Assembly (NCBI RefSeq): GCF_900103405.1
Contig: NZ_FNHX01000011.1
Coordinates: 8,001 to 72,000 of the forward strand
Length of the DNA stretch: 64,000 nucleotides
Direction of reading: 5' to 3'
Origin: Polaromonas sp. JS666
GTDB lineage: Bacteria; Pseudomonadota; Gammaproteobacteria; Burkholderiales; Burkholderiaceae_C
In this document: piece by piece, positions 1-8,139 of the stretch
Numbering within the stretch: the stretch's first letter is position 1
Layout: each line of letters opens with the position of its first letter
The notes under the pieces: generated by a model
Databases searched by the model: none
Seen by the model: only the letters and a program-made list of their open reading frames with translations
Told to the model about the DNA's origin: nothing
Position numbers and translations under genes: made by a program

Positions 1-38
1 CGGGCACCCGGTTCACGGTCAGCCTGCCCATCTCCTGA
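1..38 (+). CDS. C-terminal end of a histidine kinase (partial)
   Basis: Only the last 11 codons and a TGA at 36-38 are in the window. They read GTRFTVSLPIS, the usual final strand of a histidine kinase ATPase domain (G-T-x-F-x-x-x-L-P). It ends 8 bases before a receiver-domain gene on the same strand, so the two are probably co-transcribed and may form a two-component pair. Identity rests on this short tail plus context. Confidence 0.55.
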   Translation, partial: GTRFTVSLPIS

Positions 39-46
39 GGATAGAC

Positions 47-2119
47 ATGACCCTGATCCTGATCGTTGAAGACGACGACGCCATCCGCAGCAACATCGTG
101 CGCCTGCTCAAGCTTGAGGGCTTTGAGACCGCCGCCGCGCCCGACGGCCTGCAAGGCCTGGCGCTGGCCCACGCCAGCCGGCCCGACCTGATCATCTCCG
201 ACGTCGGCATGCCCGGCATGAACGGCTTCGAGCTGCTGGCCACCGTGCGCGCCGACCGCGAACTGGCCAACACCCCCTTCATGCTGCTCACCGCGCTCGA
301 CGACCGCGACAGCATGCGCCGCGGCATGACGGCCGGCGCCGACGACTACCTGTCCAAGCCCTTCAGCCGCGCCGAGCTGCTGGACGCGGTGAACGCCCAG
401 CTCAAGAAAAAAGCGCGTGTGCGCGAAGCCATCGATTCCGAGGTGGCGGCCGGCGAACAGCGGCTGCGCGCGGCCTTTTCGCACCGCATCAGCGGCGACC
501 AGCCCGACTCCATCCCCATGGATATCCCGGCCACGGCGCAGACCGAGGAGCTCTCCAGCGCCACCGTGCTGGTCGCCAGCATACGCAACTTCACCTCCAT
601 CGCCGAAAAGCTCAGCGCCGCCGAAGTCTCGCAGCTGCTCACCGAGTACTTCGAACGCGCCTCCGAGCCCGTGCTCAAGAACAGCGGCCGCCACATCAAG
701 TTCATAGGCGACGGCCTGATGGCCGTGTTTTCCGACACCATGACCGGCTCGCCGCTGCCGGCCCCGCGGCGCGCGATTTCCGCCGCCCTGGCCATGGCGC
801 TGGCCACGCATGAATTCCGCGACTGGCTCGACGAACGCTTCAGCGCGCGCGCCCTGCCGCCCTTTGCCATGGGCGTGGGCATCCACAGCGGCGCCGTCAC
901 GCTGTGCCAGCTCGGCACGCAGCAGAACAAGGAAGTCACGCCCGTGGGCGAAACCGTGACCCTGGCCGCGCGCCTGGAAAGCGCGTCCGAGGAGATGGGC
1001 TGGACGGTGATGGCCAGCGAGGAAGCCCTGGCCCTGGCCGGCACCGGGATACAGACGGGAACCCACACCTCGCTGGTGGTGCCGGGCAAGAACCTGGCCA
1101 TCGACGTGGCCGAGGTCACCGGCCTGGTCACCACCATGGAAGACAAGATCCACGGCATGGCCAGCCTGACCGAACGCGCGCGCGAGATCAGCGACGCGGT
1201 GCGCGCCAATTCCGACATCACCGCGCGCGCCGTCAAGGGCGCGCTTGACTCCAAGCTCTCGGCGCTCAAGGATTTGCGTTTCGACGCCGGCAGCGAGCCG
1301 GTGCGCCTCAAGGGCTACCGCATCACGCGCAAGATAGGCGCGGGCGGCATGACCGAGGTCTACCTGAGCGAGCGCGAATCCGACGGCCTGCCCATCGTGC
1401 TCAAGGTGCTGGATTCGCGCGGCAAGGAGGCTTCCGAGCACCTGGTGCGCTTTATCCAGGAGTACGCCCTGCTCTGCAAGATAGACCATCCGCACGTCAT
1501 CAAGATCTACGACCAGGGTTTTACCGACGAACACGCCTACATCGCGATGGAGTACTTCGAGTGCGGCGACCTGCGCAGCCTGTTCGGCCCCAGCCTGACA
1601 CGGCCGCAGGCGCTGACGGTCGCGCGCGAGGTCGCCCAGGCCCTGTCGGCCATCCACGCGCACGGCATCGTGCACCGCGACATCAAGCCCGAAAACGTCA
1701 TGCTGCGCGCCGACGGCAGCGTGGCGCTGGCCGATTTCGGCATCGCCAAGTCCATCATGCAGTCGCAAAACATGGGCCTGACGCAAACCCACCACGGCGA
1801 TGTGGTGGGCACACCCTATTACATGAGCCCCGAGCAGGCCACCGGCCGCAAGGTGACGGCCAAGTCAGACCTCTACAGCCTGGGCGTGATGCTGTTCGAA
1901 ATGCTGGCCCAGCGCAGGCCTTACATCGCCGAGTCGCTCGAGTTGCTGCTGGCCAAGCACCTGAACGCCGAGACGCCCCCGCTGCCGGCGACCCACGCCG
2001 ACCTGCAAGGCGTCGTCAACAAGCTGATGGCCAAAGACCCCGAGCAGCGCTACGAATCCGCCGAGGCTTTCCTGCTGGAACTCGAGGCCGTGGCGCCTGC
2101 GCCTGAAATTAGTTTGTAA
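47..2119 (+). CDS. Receiver / cyclase-like / Ser-Thr protein kinase fusion
   Basis: A 690-residue cytoplasmic signalling protein with three modules. Residues 1-122 are a receiver domain with phospho-acceptor D52 (SDVGMPGMNG), T82 and K104. Residues 170-355 resemble a class III nucleotide cyclase, but the first metal-binding Asp is Ser (VASIRNFT, S178) and the catalytic Asn is Thr (GETVTLAARLE, T304). The second Asp survives (GDG, D222). Residues 424-685 are a complete Hanks-type kinase: glycine loop GAGGMTEVY, K453, HRDIKPEN (543-550), DFG (563-565) and GTPYYMSPEQ. Seen: an intact kinase and receiver with a probably inactive cyclase. Inferred: phosphorelay input from the adjacent kinase controls Ser/Thr phosphorylation, with the cyclase domain acting as a sensor or dimeriser. 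Confidence 0.9.
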   Translation: MTLILIVEDDDAIRSNIVRLLKLEGFETAAAPDGLQGLALAHASRPDLIISDVGMPGMNGFELLATVRADRELANTPFMLLTALDDRDSMRRGMTAGADDYLSKPFSRAELLDAVNAQLKKKARVREAIDSEVAAGEQRLRAAFSHRISGDQPDSIPMDIPATAQTEELSSATVLVASIRNFTSIAEKLSAAEVSQLLTEYFERASEPVLKNSGRHIKFIGDGLMAVFSDTMTGSPLPAPRRAISAALAMALATHEFRDWLDERFSARALPPFAMGVGIHSGAVTLCQLGTQQNKEVTPVGETVTLAARLESASEEMGWTVMASEEALALAGTGIQTGTHTSLVVPGKNLAIDVAEVTGLVTTMEDKIHGMASLTERAREISDAVRANSDITARAVKGALDSKLSALKDLRFDAGSEPVRLKGYRITRKIGAGGMTEVYLSERESDGLPIVLKVLDSRGKEASEHLVRFIQEYALLCKIDHPHVIKIYDQGFTDEHAYIAMEYFECGDLRSLFGPSLTRPQALTVAREVAQALSAIHAHGIVHRDIKPENVMLRADGSVALADFGIAKSIMQSQNMGLTQTHHGDVVGTPYYMSPEQATGRKVTAKSDLYSLGVMLFEMLAQRRPYIAESLELLLAKHLNAETPPLPATHADLQGVVNKLMAKDPEQRYESAEAFLLELEAVAPAPEISL

Positions 2120-2210
2120 CCCCCGTCCAGGCTCACTGCGTGTAGCCTGTTCCCCCCTTCAAAGGGGGCGGCGCCTGCGGTCTGGCAAAGCCAGTCCCGC
2201 GGCCCCCACT
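2119..2210. repeat. Dispersed intergenic repeat, copy 1
   Basis: About 90 bp between two convergent genes. It carries the blocks GCTCACTGCGTGTAGCCTG, a C-run/G-run hairpin (CCCCCCTT..AAGGGGG), GGCGCCTGCGG and GGCAAAGCCAG..GCGGCCCC. The same blocks in the same order recur at 22551-22745. They recur in reverse orientation at 12539-12628 and 15280-15369, and partly at 56279-56336. Several hairpins can form, so it may serve as a terminator for the two converging genes. Confidence 0.75.
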
Positions 2211-2262
2211 GCTTAGAGGCCAGGTTCAATCCAGCATGGGCGAAGCGAAAAAGCGTGAGGGG

Positions 2263-3294
2263 CTAATATTTCAGCGCCGTGCTCTTGCCCCAGAAAACCC
2301 GGTAAGCGAACACCGTGTAGCCGATGATCATCGGCAGCACCACCGCGGCCCCCGCCAGGATCACGCCCATGGCTTCTGGCGCGGCGGCCGCCTTCCAGAT
2401 GTCCAGGCTGTCTATTACCAGCCACGGGAACAGGCTGTAGGCCAGGCCGTAAAAGGCCAGCAAAAACACGCCCACCGTGGCGCCGAAGGGCACCCAGGCG
2501 CCGTACTCATTGCCCTGAGCCAGGCGCACCGGCAGGCGCTGCAGGCTGCGGTAGATCACGCCGAACAGCACCAGCGTGGCGGCGGGAATGGGCAGCAGCA
2601 ACACGATGTTGGGGAAGGAGAACCACTTGTTAAAAATGCTGTGGCTGACCAGCGGCGTGGCGATGGAAATCGCCGCCACCCCGGCCATGGTGAACCACAG
2701 GCTGGCGCGCGCCCAGCGCACGGCCTGCAGCTGCAGCGCCCCTTCAGACTTGATAATGAGCCAGCCTGAACCCAGCAGGCAATAGGCTGCCACCAGTGCG
2801 GCGCCGATAACAGCGTTGAACACAATCGTCCACCAGGTGGCAGCGAAGCCGGTGATCAACGAACCCAGCATATAGCCCTGCGACCAGCTCGCCAGCAGCG
2901 AGCCGGTGTAGAACATGCGGTTCCACAACGGCTTGTGGCTGGCGCGCGCCTTCACGCGAAAGTCAAAGGCCACGCCGCGCAGCGTGAGGCCTATCAGCAT
3001 GAAGGCCACCGGCAAATACAGCGCGCCCAGGATGACGCCGTGCGCCAGCGGGAACACCGTGAGCAGGATGCCCACGCCCAGCACCAGCCAGGTTTCGTTG
3101 GCGTCCCAGAAGGGGCCTATGCTGGCGATCATGGTGTCCTTGTCATCGTCGCTGGCGCGGCGCATCAGCACGCCCACGCCCAGGTCGTAGCCGTCCAGGA
3201 TCACATAGGCCAGCATTGCCAGCCCCATCACCACCAGGAAGACGATGGGCATCCAGCCGGCGGCTTGCGTCAGGTCGGGGGCCAGGTCAAGCAT
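2263..3294 (-). CDS. cydB: Cytochrome bd-type quinol oxidase, subunit II
   Basis: 343 residues of hydrophobic membrane protein with the CydB pattern: an N-terminal YVILDGYDLGVG motif, WDANETWLVLG, and a YTVFAYRVFWGK end. It partners CydA in the inner-membrane oxidase that reduces oxygen with quinol electrons without pumping protons. Its start overlaps the end of cydA by 8 bases, so the two are translationally coupled. No small CydX-like ORF is evident after it. Confidence 0.95.
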   Translation of the reverse strand: MLDLAPDLTQAAGWMPIVFLVVMGLAMLAYVILDGYDLGVGVLMRRASDDDKDTMIASIGPFWDANETWLVLGVGILLTVFPLAHGVILGALYLPVAFMLIGLTLRGVAFDFRVKARASHKPLWNRMFYTGSLLASWSQGYMLGSLITGFAATWWTIVFNAVIGAALVAAYCLLGSGWLIIKSEGALQLQAVRWARASLWFTMAGVAAISIATPLVSHSIFNKWFSFPNIVLLLPIPAATLVLFGVIYRSLQRLPVRLAQGNEYGAWVPFGATVGVFLLAFYGLAYSLFPWLVIDSLDIWKAAAAPEAMGVILAGAAVVLPMIIGYTVFAYRVFWGKSTALKY

Positions 3295-4708
3295 GGGGAG
3301 CTCCTTCCTTTTCGGGATAGTTCACGACATTGAGTTCCTTCTCGGTCTCGCCCGCGCTGCGGTCCTCGCCAAAGGGCTTGTCCGCATGCTTTTTATGGCG
3401 CGCCAGGTAGAACACCACCGACACATAAGACGCCAGCAGCACCGCATACAGCGCCAGGTACAGCGACAGCGTCAGCGCGATGCGCGGCGCCGGCACCTTG
3501 GAGGCCGCGTCGGCCGCCGTCAGCACGCCCGTCACCAGCCAGGGCTGGCGGCCGATTTCGGTCACATACCAGCCGGCGACCAGGGCAACCCAGCCCGCGA
3601 AGGTCATGGCCACGAGCACGCGCGCGTGCCAGACTGTCAGCGTGCGCGCCGGGTCTTTCTTCCAGGGCGCCAGCTGCAGCACGCTGGCCCAGCTGACCAG
3701 CAGCATCAGCACACCCACGCCAACCATGATGCGGAAGGCCCAGAACACCGGCGCCACCGGCGGGTGTTTGCCCTCGAACTGGTCCAGGCCCTTGACCTCG
3801 CCGTCCAGCGAATGTGTGAGGTAGAGCGAGGCCAGCTTGGGGATCGCGATTTCGTAGCGGTTTGCCTTGGCTTTTTCATCCGGTAGCGCGAACAGGATCG
3901 CGGGCACGCCTTTTTCGGTTTTCCAGATGCCCTCCATCGCGGCCAGCTTGGCCGGCTGGTGCTCCAGGGTGTTCAGGCCGTGCTGGTCGCCCGCGACGAT
4001 TTGCAGCGGGATCAGCATCGCGGCCATGTAGATACCGGTCTTCAGCCCGGCCATCACCTCGGCCCCGCGGTCCTCGCGCAGCCAGCGGTAGGCCGACACG
4101 CCCGCCACCAGAAAGGCCACCGTGAGCCCCGAGGCCAGCAGCATGTGGATGAGGCGATAGGGGAAGGACGGGTTAAAGATGACTTGCAGCCAGCTCACGA
4201 CATGCGCCTGGCCGTTGATCATTTCAAAACCCGCGGGCGTCTGCATCCACGAATTGAGCGCCAGGATCCAGAAGGCCGACAGCGTGGTGCCGCCCGCCAC
4301 CAGCAGGGTGGCCACGGTGTGCATGGTTTCGCTGACGCGTTCGCGCGCAAACAGCATCACGCCCAGCATGGTGGCCTCCAGGAAGAAGGCCGTCAGCACC
4401 TCATAGGCCAGCAGCGGCCCGGCGATGTTGCCGACCTTCTGCATATAGCCCGGCCAGTTGGTGCCGAACTGGAAGCTCATGGTGATGCCGCTGACCACGC
4501 CCAGCGCGAAGGTGAGCGCGAAGATCTTCACCCAGAACTGGTAAGCGTCCATCCAGTACTGGTCCTGGCTTTTGACGAAGCGCAGCTTGAAGTACAGCAG
4601 CACCCAGCCCAGCGAGATGCTGATGGTCGGGAACAGGATGTGGAAAGTGATGTTGGCCGCGAACTGGATGCGGGCCAACAGGAATGCGTCAAGTCCGTCC
4701 ATCGTCAA
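3287..4708 (-). CDS. cydA: Cytochrome bd-type quinol oxidase, subunit I (short Q-loop)
   Basis: 473 residues. The N-terminus (LLARIQFAANITFHILFPT) carries a likely haem-ligand His at residue 23, and TEIGRQPWLVTG is the conserved CydA segment. The protein is about 50 residues shorter than E. coli CydA, which fits the short Q-loop group that includes cyanide-insensitive CioA oxidases. Whether it is cyanide-insensitive cannot be read from sequence. Its start overlaps the stop of the upstream regulator gene by 4 bases (ATGA), giving the operon regulator-cydA-cydB. Confidence 0.95.
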   Translation of the reverse strand: MTMDGLDAFLLARIQFAANITFHILFPTISISLGWVLLYFKLRFVKSQDQYWMDAYQFWVKIFALTFALGVVSGITMSFQFGTNWPGYMQKVGNIAGPLLAYEVLTAFFLEATMLGVMLFARERVSETMHTVATLLVAGGTTLSAFWILALNSWMQTPAGFEMINGQAHVVSWLQVIFNPSFPYRLIHMLLASGLTVAFLVAGVSAYRWLREDRGAEVMAGLKTGIYMAAMLIPLQIVAGDQHGLNTLEHQPAKLAAMEGIWKTEKGVPAILFALPDEKAKANRYEIAIPKLASLYLTHSLDGEVKGLDQFEGKHPPVAPVFWAFRIMVGVGVLMLLVSWASVLQLAPWKKDPARTLTVWHARVLVAMTFAGWVALVAGWYVTEIGRQPWLVTGVLTAADAASKVPAPRIALTLSLYLALYAVLLASYVSVVFYLARHKKHADKPFGEDRSAGETEKELNVVNYPEKEGAPHA

Positions 4709-5358
4709 CTCCTGGTGTCATCGGGAAAGTTGGCAGGCGCCGCCGCGGGTTCAGGCGCATCGGAAGGCGTGGCTGCCACTGTGGGGGATGCCGCGCGGCC
4801 TGTCAAACCGGCCTTCATGCTGCCGGCGACCTTGTTTTTCATCTCCAGCAGCTTCTGCACCTTGGCGCCCATCTTCATGAGGCTCACCAGCGTGGCCGAG
4901 TCCATTTTCTGCACGTCGGCCAGCCAGCCGGTCATGAGCTCGATCAAATCGTGCATCTGCTTCATGCGCGCCTGGGCGTGGATGTCGTCCGCGTGCGAGG
5001 GGTGCTCCATCAGCGCATCGCGCAGCATGGACAGCGTCGGGTCTATCTCGCGCTTGCGGCGCTCCTCGGCCAGGGTGCGGAAGATCGCCCAGACGTCTTC
5101 AGGCGCCTGGAAGTACTCGCGCCTGTCGCCCGGCAGGTGCTGCAGCCGCACCAGGTTCCACGATTGCAGCTCCTTGAGTCCCATGCTGACGTTGGAGCGC
5201 GAGAACGCCAGCGCTTCGCCGATCTCGTCGGCATTCAGGGCCCGGGGGGACACATAAAGAAGGGCATAAATCTGCCCCACGGTGCGGTTGATGCCCCAGC
5301 GGCTGCCCATTTCGCCGAAATGCAGGACAAAGCGCTGGGTCAGGGGAGGAAGATTCAT
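4705..5358 (-). CDS. GbsR/MarR-family transcriptional regulator of the cyd operon
   Basis: 217 residues. Residues 20-100 form a winged helix: NRTVGQIYALLYVSPRALNADEIGEALAFSRSNVS-type pattern followed by a wing around LVRLQHLPGDRREYF. This is the GbsR branch of the MarR superfamily. The C-terminal third is helical, with an Ala/Pro-rich tail. It is the first gene of the operon with cydAB and sits directly behind a 40-bp palindrome, so autoregulation together with control of the oxidase is likely. The effector is unknown. Confidence 0.88.
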   Translation of the reverse strand: MNLPPLTQRFVLHFGEMGSRWGINRTVGQIYALLYVSPRALNADEIGEALAFSRSNVSMGLKELQSWNLVRLQHLPGDRREYFQAPEDVWAIFRTLAEERRKREIDPTLSMLRDALMEHPSHADDIHAQARMKQMHDLIELMTGWLADVQKMDSATLVSLMKMGAKVQKLLEMKNKVAGSMKAGLTGRAASPTVAATPSDAPEPAAAPANFPDDTRS

Positions 5359-5375
5359 GGCGCCGGGCCTCTTTG

Positions 5376-5415
5376 ATTTATTGAATTTTCAGGAATTACT
5401 GAAATTCTAATAAAT
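5376..5415. promoter_or_regulatory. Large imperfect palindrome, likely operator of the GbsR-type regulator
   Basis: The left arm ATTTATTGAATTTTCAG (5376-5392) and right arm CTGAAATTCTAATAAAT (5399-5415) are near-perfect inverted repeats around a 6-bp spacer. The element is AT-rich in a GC-rich background. It lies 18-57 bp upstream of the regulator's start codon, where the promoter must be. Confidence 0.7.
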
Positions 5416-5496
5416 TGAAACCACTGTTGCAGATGCCGCCTTGGATTAACCCTGCGAGCCGGTTGGTCAGGCGCCGCTTGACGGCGGTACAGGCCG

Positions 5497-6105
5497 CTAG
5501 CGCCGGCTGGCGGGCGAAACGCGGCGCGGCTTGCGCGCCGGTTTTCGGGCCGGCGGCGGCGCCACGTCCACCTCGGGCGTGGACTCCGGCACCAGCAGCA
5601 CCACCTCCTTGAAGCCCATGCCCAGCATGCCCAGCTCTTCGGCCGCGGCGCGGCTCAGGTCGATGATGCGGTTGCCGGCGTAGGGGCCGCGGTCGGTGAT
5701 GCGCACGTCCACGTCGCGGCCGTTGACCAGGCTGTGCACGCGCACCAGGGTGCCGAAGGGCAGCGTGCGGTGGGCGGCGGTGAACTCGCGCATGTCAAAA
5801 CGCTCGCCGCTCGCGGTGCGCCTGCCGTTAAAGCGCGGGCCGTACCAGGAGGCGGTGCCGCGCTGGAATTCGCGCGGCACCTCGCCGCCCAGCAGTTCGG
5901 GGCGGGGCCGCTCGGTCAGGGGGACAGGCGCCGGCACTTCATCGACGGCCTGGCCGGGCGCATCACGCTGCGGCGCCGGTGCGGGCCGGGGTGTTGTCGC
6001 GCGGGGGCCGATGGGCGCGGTCGGCGCCGTCGTGCAGGCCGCCAGCATGGCGATCAAGGCTGCCGCAACGGCGGCACAAAGACTGCGGACCACACCCTCG
6101 CGCAT
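5497..6105 (-). CDS. rlpA: RlpA-like septal ring lipoprotein
   Basis: 202 residues. A lipoprotein signal peptide ends in LAAC (Cys about residue 24), followed by a Pro-rich linker and then a double-psi beta-barrel. Barrel landmarks are GTASWYGPRFNGRRTASGE, AAHRTLPFGTLVRV, VRITDRGPY and RIIDLSRAAA. Some RlpA proteins are lytic transglycosylases acting on denuded peptidoglycan at the septum. The C-terminal SPOR domain of E. coli RlpA is absent and replaced by a basic Arg/Lys tail. It starts 12 bp after metF with no clear ribosome site, so it is probably the last gene of the ahcY operon. Confidence 0.9.
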   Translation of the reverse strand: MREGVVRSLCAAVAAALIAMLAACTTAPTAPIGPRATTPRPAPAPQRDAPGQAVDEVPAPVPLTERPRPELLGGEVPREFQRGTASWYGPRFNGRRTASGERFDMREFTAAHRTLPFGTLVRVHSLVNGRDVDVRITDRGPYAGNRIIDLSRAAAEELGMLGMGFKEVVLLVPESTPEVDVAPPPARKPARKPRRVSPASRR

Positions 6106-6117
6106 GGGTGGCCGGGC

Positions 6118-6948
6118 TCAGGCCCGCTGCAGCCGCCCGATGATTTCGGTCGTCGCCGCGGCCTGGTTCATCGTGTAGAAATGGATACCGGGCACGCCCG
6201 CTGCATACAACTGCTCGCACAGGCCGGTGACCACATCCAGGCCGAAGCTCTTGATGGAGGCGGTGTCGTCGCCAAAGCCCTGCAGGCGCAGGCGTATCCA
6301 GCGCGGGATCTCGGCGCCGCAGGCATCGGAAAAGCGCATGAGCTGCGTGGAACTGATGATGGGCATGATGCCCGGCACGATGGGCAGGTCCACGCCCAGG
6401 GCTTGCGCATCGTCGACAAAGCGGAAATAAGCGTCGGCGTTGAAAAAATACTGCGTGATCGCCGAATCGGCGCCGGCCTTGACCTTTTTGACAAAAGCCT
6501 GCAGGTCGGCGTCGGCCGACCGGGCCTGGGGGTGGACTTCGGGGTAGGCCGCCACCTCGATGTGGAAGGCGTCGCCGGTTTCCTCGCGGATAAAGGCCAC
6601 CAGGTCGCTCGCGTAATGGAACTCGCCGCCGGCGCCGTAGCCGCTGGGCAGGTCGCCGCGCAGCGCCACCAGGCGCTTGACGCCCATGGCCCGCAGTTCG
6701 GCCAGCTGTTTGCGCACCGTGGCTTTGGTCGCGCCCACACACGAGAAATGGCAGGCCGCGGCCACGCCTTCGTCCAGGATTTCCTTCACGGTGCCGAAGG
6801 TGCCCTCTTGCGTGGAGCCGCCGGCGCCAAAGGTGACCGAACAGAACTCGGGCTTGTGCGCATACAGCGCCTGGCGCGCCACACGCAGCTTGGCCGCGCC
6901 TTCCGGCGTCTTGGGGGGAAAAAATTCAAAGCTCAGAGGCAGGTTCAT
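6118..6948 (-). CDS. metF: 5,10-methylenetetrahydrofolate reductase
   Basis: 276 residues. Reduces methylene-THF to methyl-THF with FAD, supplying methyl groups for methionine synthesis. The start MNLPLSFEFFPPKTPEG is the canonical MetF N-terminus and lies 7 bp after tlyA. A longer upstream frame exists but runs through tlyA and is rejected. Other landmarks are CSVTFGAGGSTQEGT, LVALRGDLPSG, ITQYFFNADAY and GIHFYTMNQA. Third gene of the SAH-riboswitch operon. Confidence 0.96.
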   Translation of the reverse strand: MNLPLSFEFFPPKTPEGAAKLRVARQALYAHKPEFCSVTFGAGGSTQEGTFGTVKEILDEGVAAACHFSCVGATKATVRKQLAELRAMGVKRLVALRGDLPSGYGAGGEFHYASDLVAFIREETGDAFHIEVAAYPEVHPQARSADADLQAFVKKVKAGADSAITQYFFNADAYFRFVDDAQALGVDLPIVPGIMPIISSTQLMRFSDACGAEIPRWIRLRLQGFGDDTASIKSFGLDVVTGLCEQLYAAGVPGIHFYTMNQAAATTEIIGRLQRA

Positions 6949-6955
6949 CTGGATC

Positions 6956-7978
6956 TCACTCGTCGTTATCGGTTTTTTTGTCACGCCGCTTGCCGCGTGC
7001 CGGCCCGGGCTGGCCGGCATGCGCGAGTTCGGAGTCTTCGTGCGGCGCGCGGGAGGCGCGCAGCTCGGCGCGCGGCACACGCTTGGCGACCTTGCGCTGC
7101 GGCGCGGCCGGCAACGGCTGGTCTTCACCGGCCACGTCACTACCCTTGACGGCCTGGATAAAAAACTCGCGGTTGCCGTCGCCGCCTTCAATCGGCGAAT
7201 CCAGCCAGGCTTTGACCTCCAGCCCCAGGGTCGCGCAGGCATCACGCAAGCGTTTTTCCACAAACGCGAAGTGCGCCGGGTCGCGCACGATGCCGCCCTT
7301 GCCGACCTGGCCGGGCTGCAGCTCGAACTGCGGCTTGACCAGCATCAGCAGGTCGCCGCCGGGCTTGAGCAGGCGCACCACGGCGGGCAGCACCAGCGTG
7401 AGCGAAATAAAAGACAGGTCGCCAGTCAGGAAGTCGAAGTTGGCTTCAATGGCCGGGCCCTCCTCGCCTTCTTCGCCCTCATCTTCATCGTCGAACTCAT
7501 CACCAAAGTCCATGTCGCCGCTGTCGCCCGCATGGCCGGCCACCAGGTCGGCGGCCGTCATGGAACGCGCATTGAGGCCTTCGATGCAGACCACACGCTG
7601 GTCGCCCCGCAGGCTGGCATGCAGCTGGCCGTGGCCCACGTCCACACCCACCACCTGCGCGGCGCCGTGCTGCAGCAGGCAGTCGGTAAAACCGCCGGTG
7701 GACTGGCCCACGTCAAGGCAGCGCAGGCCGGCCACGGACAGGCCCGTGGCCTTGAGCGCGCCTTCAAGCTTGAGCCCGCCGCGCGAGATGTATTTGGCTT
7801 CGGTGGTGTCCAGCAGCTGCAGCTCGGCACCTTCGGGAATTTCGTCGCCGTTCTTGGCGACCTTTTTCCAGGGTGCGTCCGCTTCCGCGCGCCACTGCAC
7901 ACCCGAGGCAATCAGGCGCTGGGCCTGGGAGCGGGTGGCGGCATGGCCGTGGTCGACGAGGAAGAGGTCAGCGCGCAT
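6956..7978 (-). CDS. tlyA: TlyA-family rRNA 2'-O-methyltransferase / hemolysin A
   Basis: 340 residues. An N-terminal S4 RNA-binding domain (MRADLFLVDHGHAATRSQAQ) is followed by an FtsJ/RrmJ-like SAM methyltransferase core (YISRGGLKLEGAL, CLDVGQSTGGFTDCLL, VVGVDVGHGQLH, FLTGDLSFISL). Family members methylate cytidines in 16S/23S rRNA. Two additions stand out. One is an acidic Asp/Glu-rich insert at about residues 158-180. The other is a Lys/Arg-rich tail of about 50 residues. It sits between ahcY, which removes the SAH it would produce, and metF, which helps regenerate methionine. Confidence 0.92.
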   Translation of the reverse strand: MRADLFLVDHGHAATRSQAQRLIASGVQWRAEADAPWKKVAKNGDEIPEGAELQLLDTTEAKYISRGGLKLEGALKATGLSVAGLRCLDVGQSTGGFTDCLLQHGAAQVVGVDVGHGQLHASLRGDQRVVCIEGLNARSMTAADLVAGHAGDSGDMDFGDEFDDEDEGEEGEEGPAIEANFDFLTGDLSFISLTLVLPAVVRLLKPGGDLLMLVKPQFELQPGQVGKGGIVRDPAHFAFVEKRLRDACATLGLEVKAWLDSPIEGGDGNREFFIQAVKGSDVAGEDQPLPAAPQRKVAKRVPRAELRASRAPHEDSELAHAGQPGPARGKRRDKKTDNDE

Positions 7979-8048
7979 GTAGTGGTTCTCGGTGTTCCAA
8001 CGGCCTCAAGGATCGTTGCGGGCGCATTCCGGCCGGTGCGGCCAGTCC

Positions 8049-8089
8049 GTTCACCGAACCGGCCGAAGTATCGACCCGACTCGGTGAAC
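8049..8089. repeat. Inverted repeat in the ahcY-tlyA spacer
   Basis: The 161-bp spacer 7979-8139 holds no recognisable gene. It contains a perfect 9-bp inverted repeat, GTTCACCGA at 8049-8057 and TCGGTGAAC at 8081-8089, with a 23-nt loop that itself contains GGCCG-type palindromes. It could be an attenuating or processing hairpin between ahcY and tlyA. There is no T-run, so an intrinsic terminator is not supported. Confidence 0.4.
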
Positions 8090-8139
8090 GTTCAGATGTT
8101 CAGAGGCGGACGCTCATGCAGACCGCCATCGACCACTCA

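Noticed and set aside
7979..8139. A small holin-like gene between ahcY and tlyA, as seen in some relatives
   Set aside because: No open frame with a membrane helix is present in this spacer; only an inverted repeat was found.
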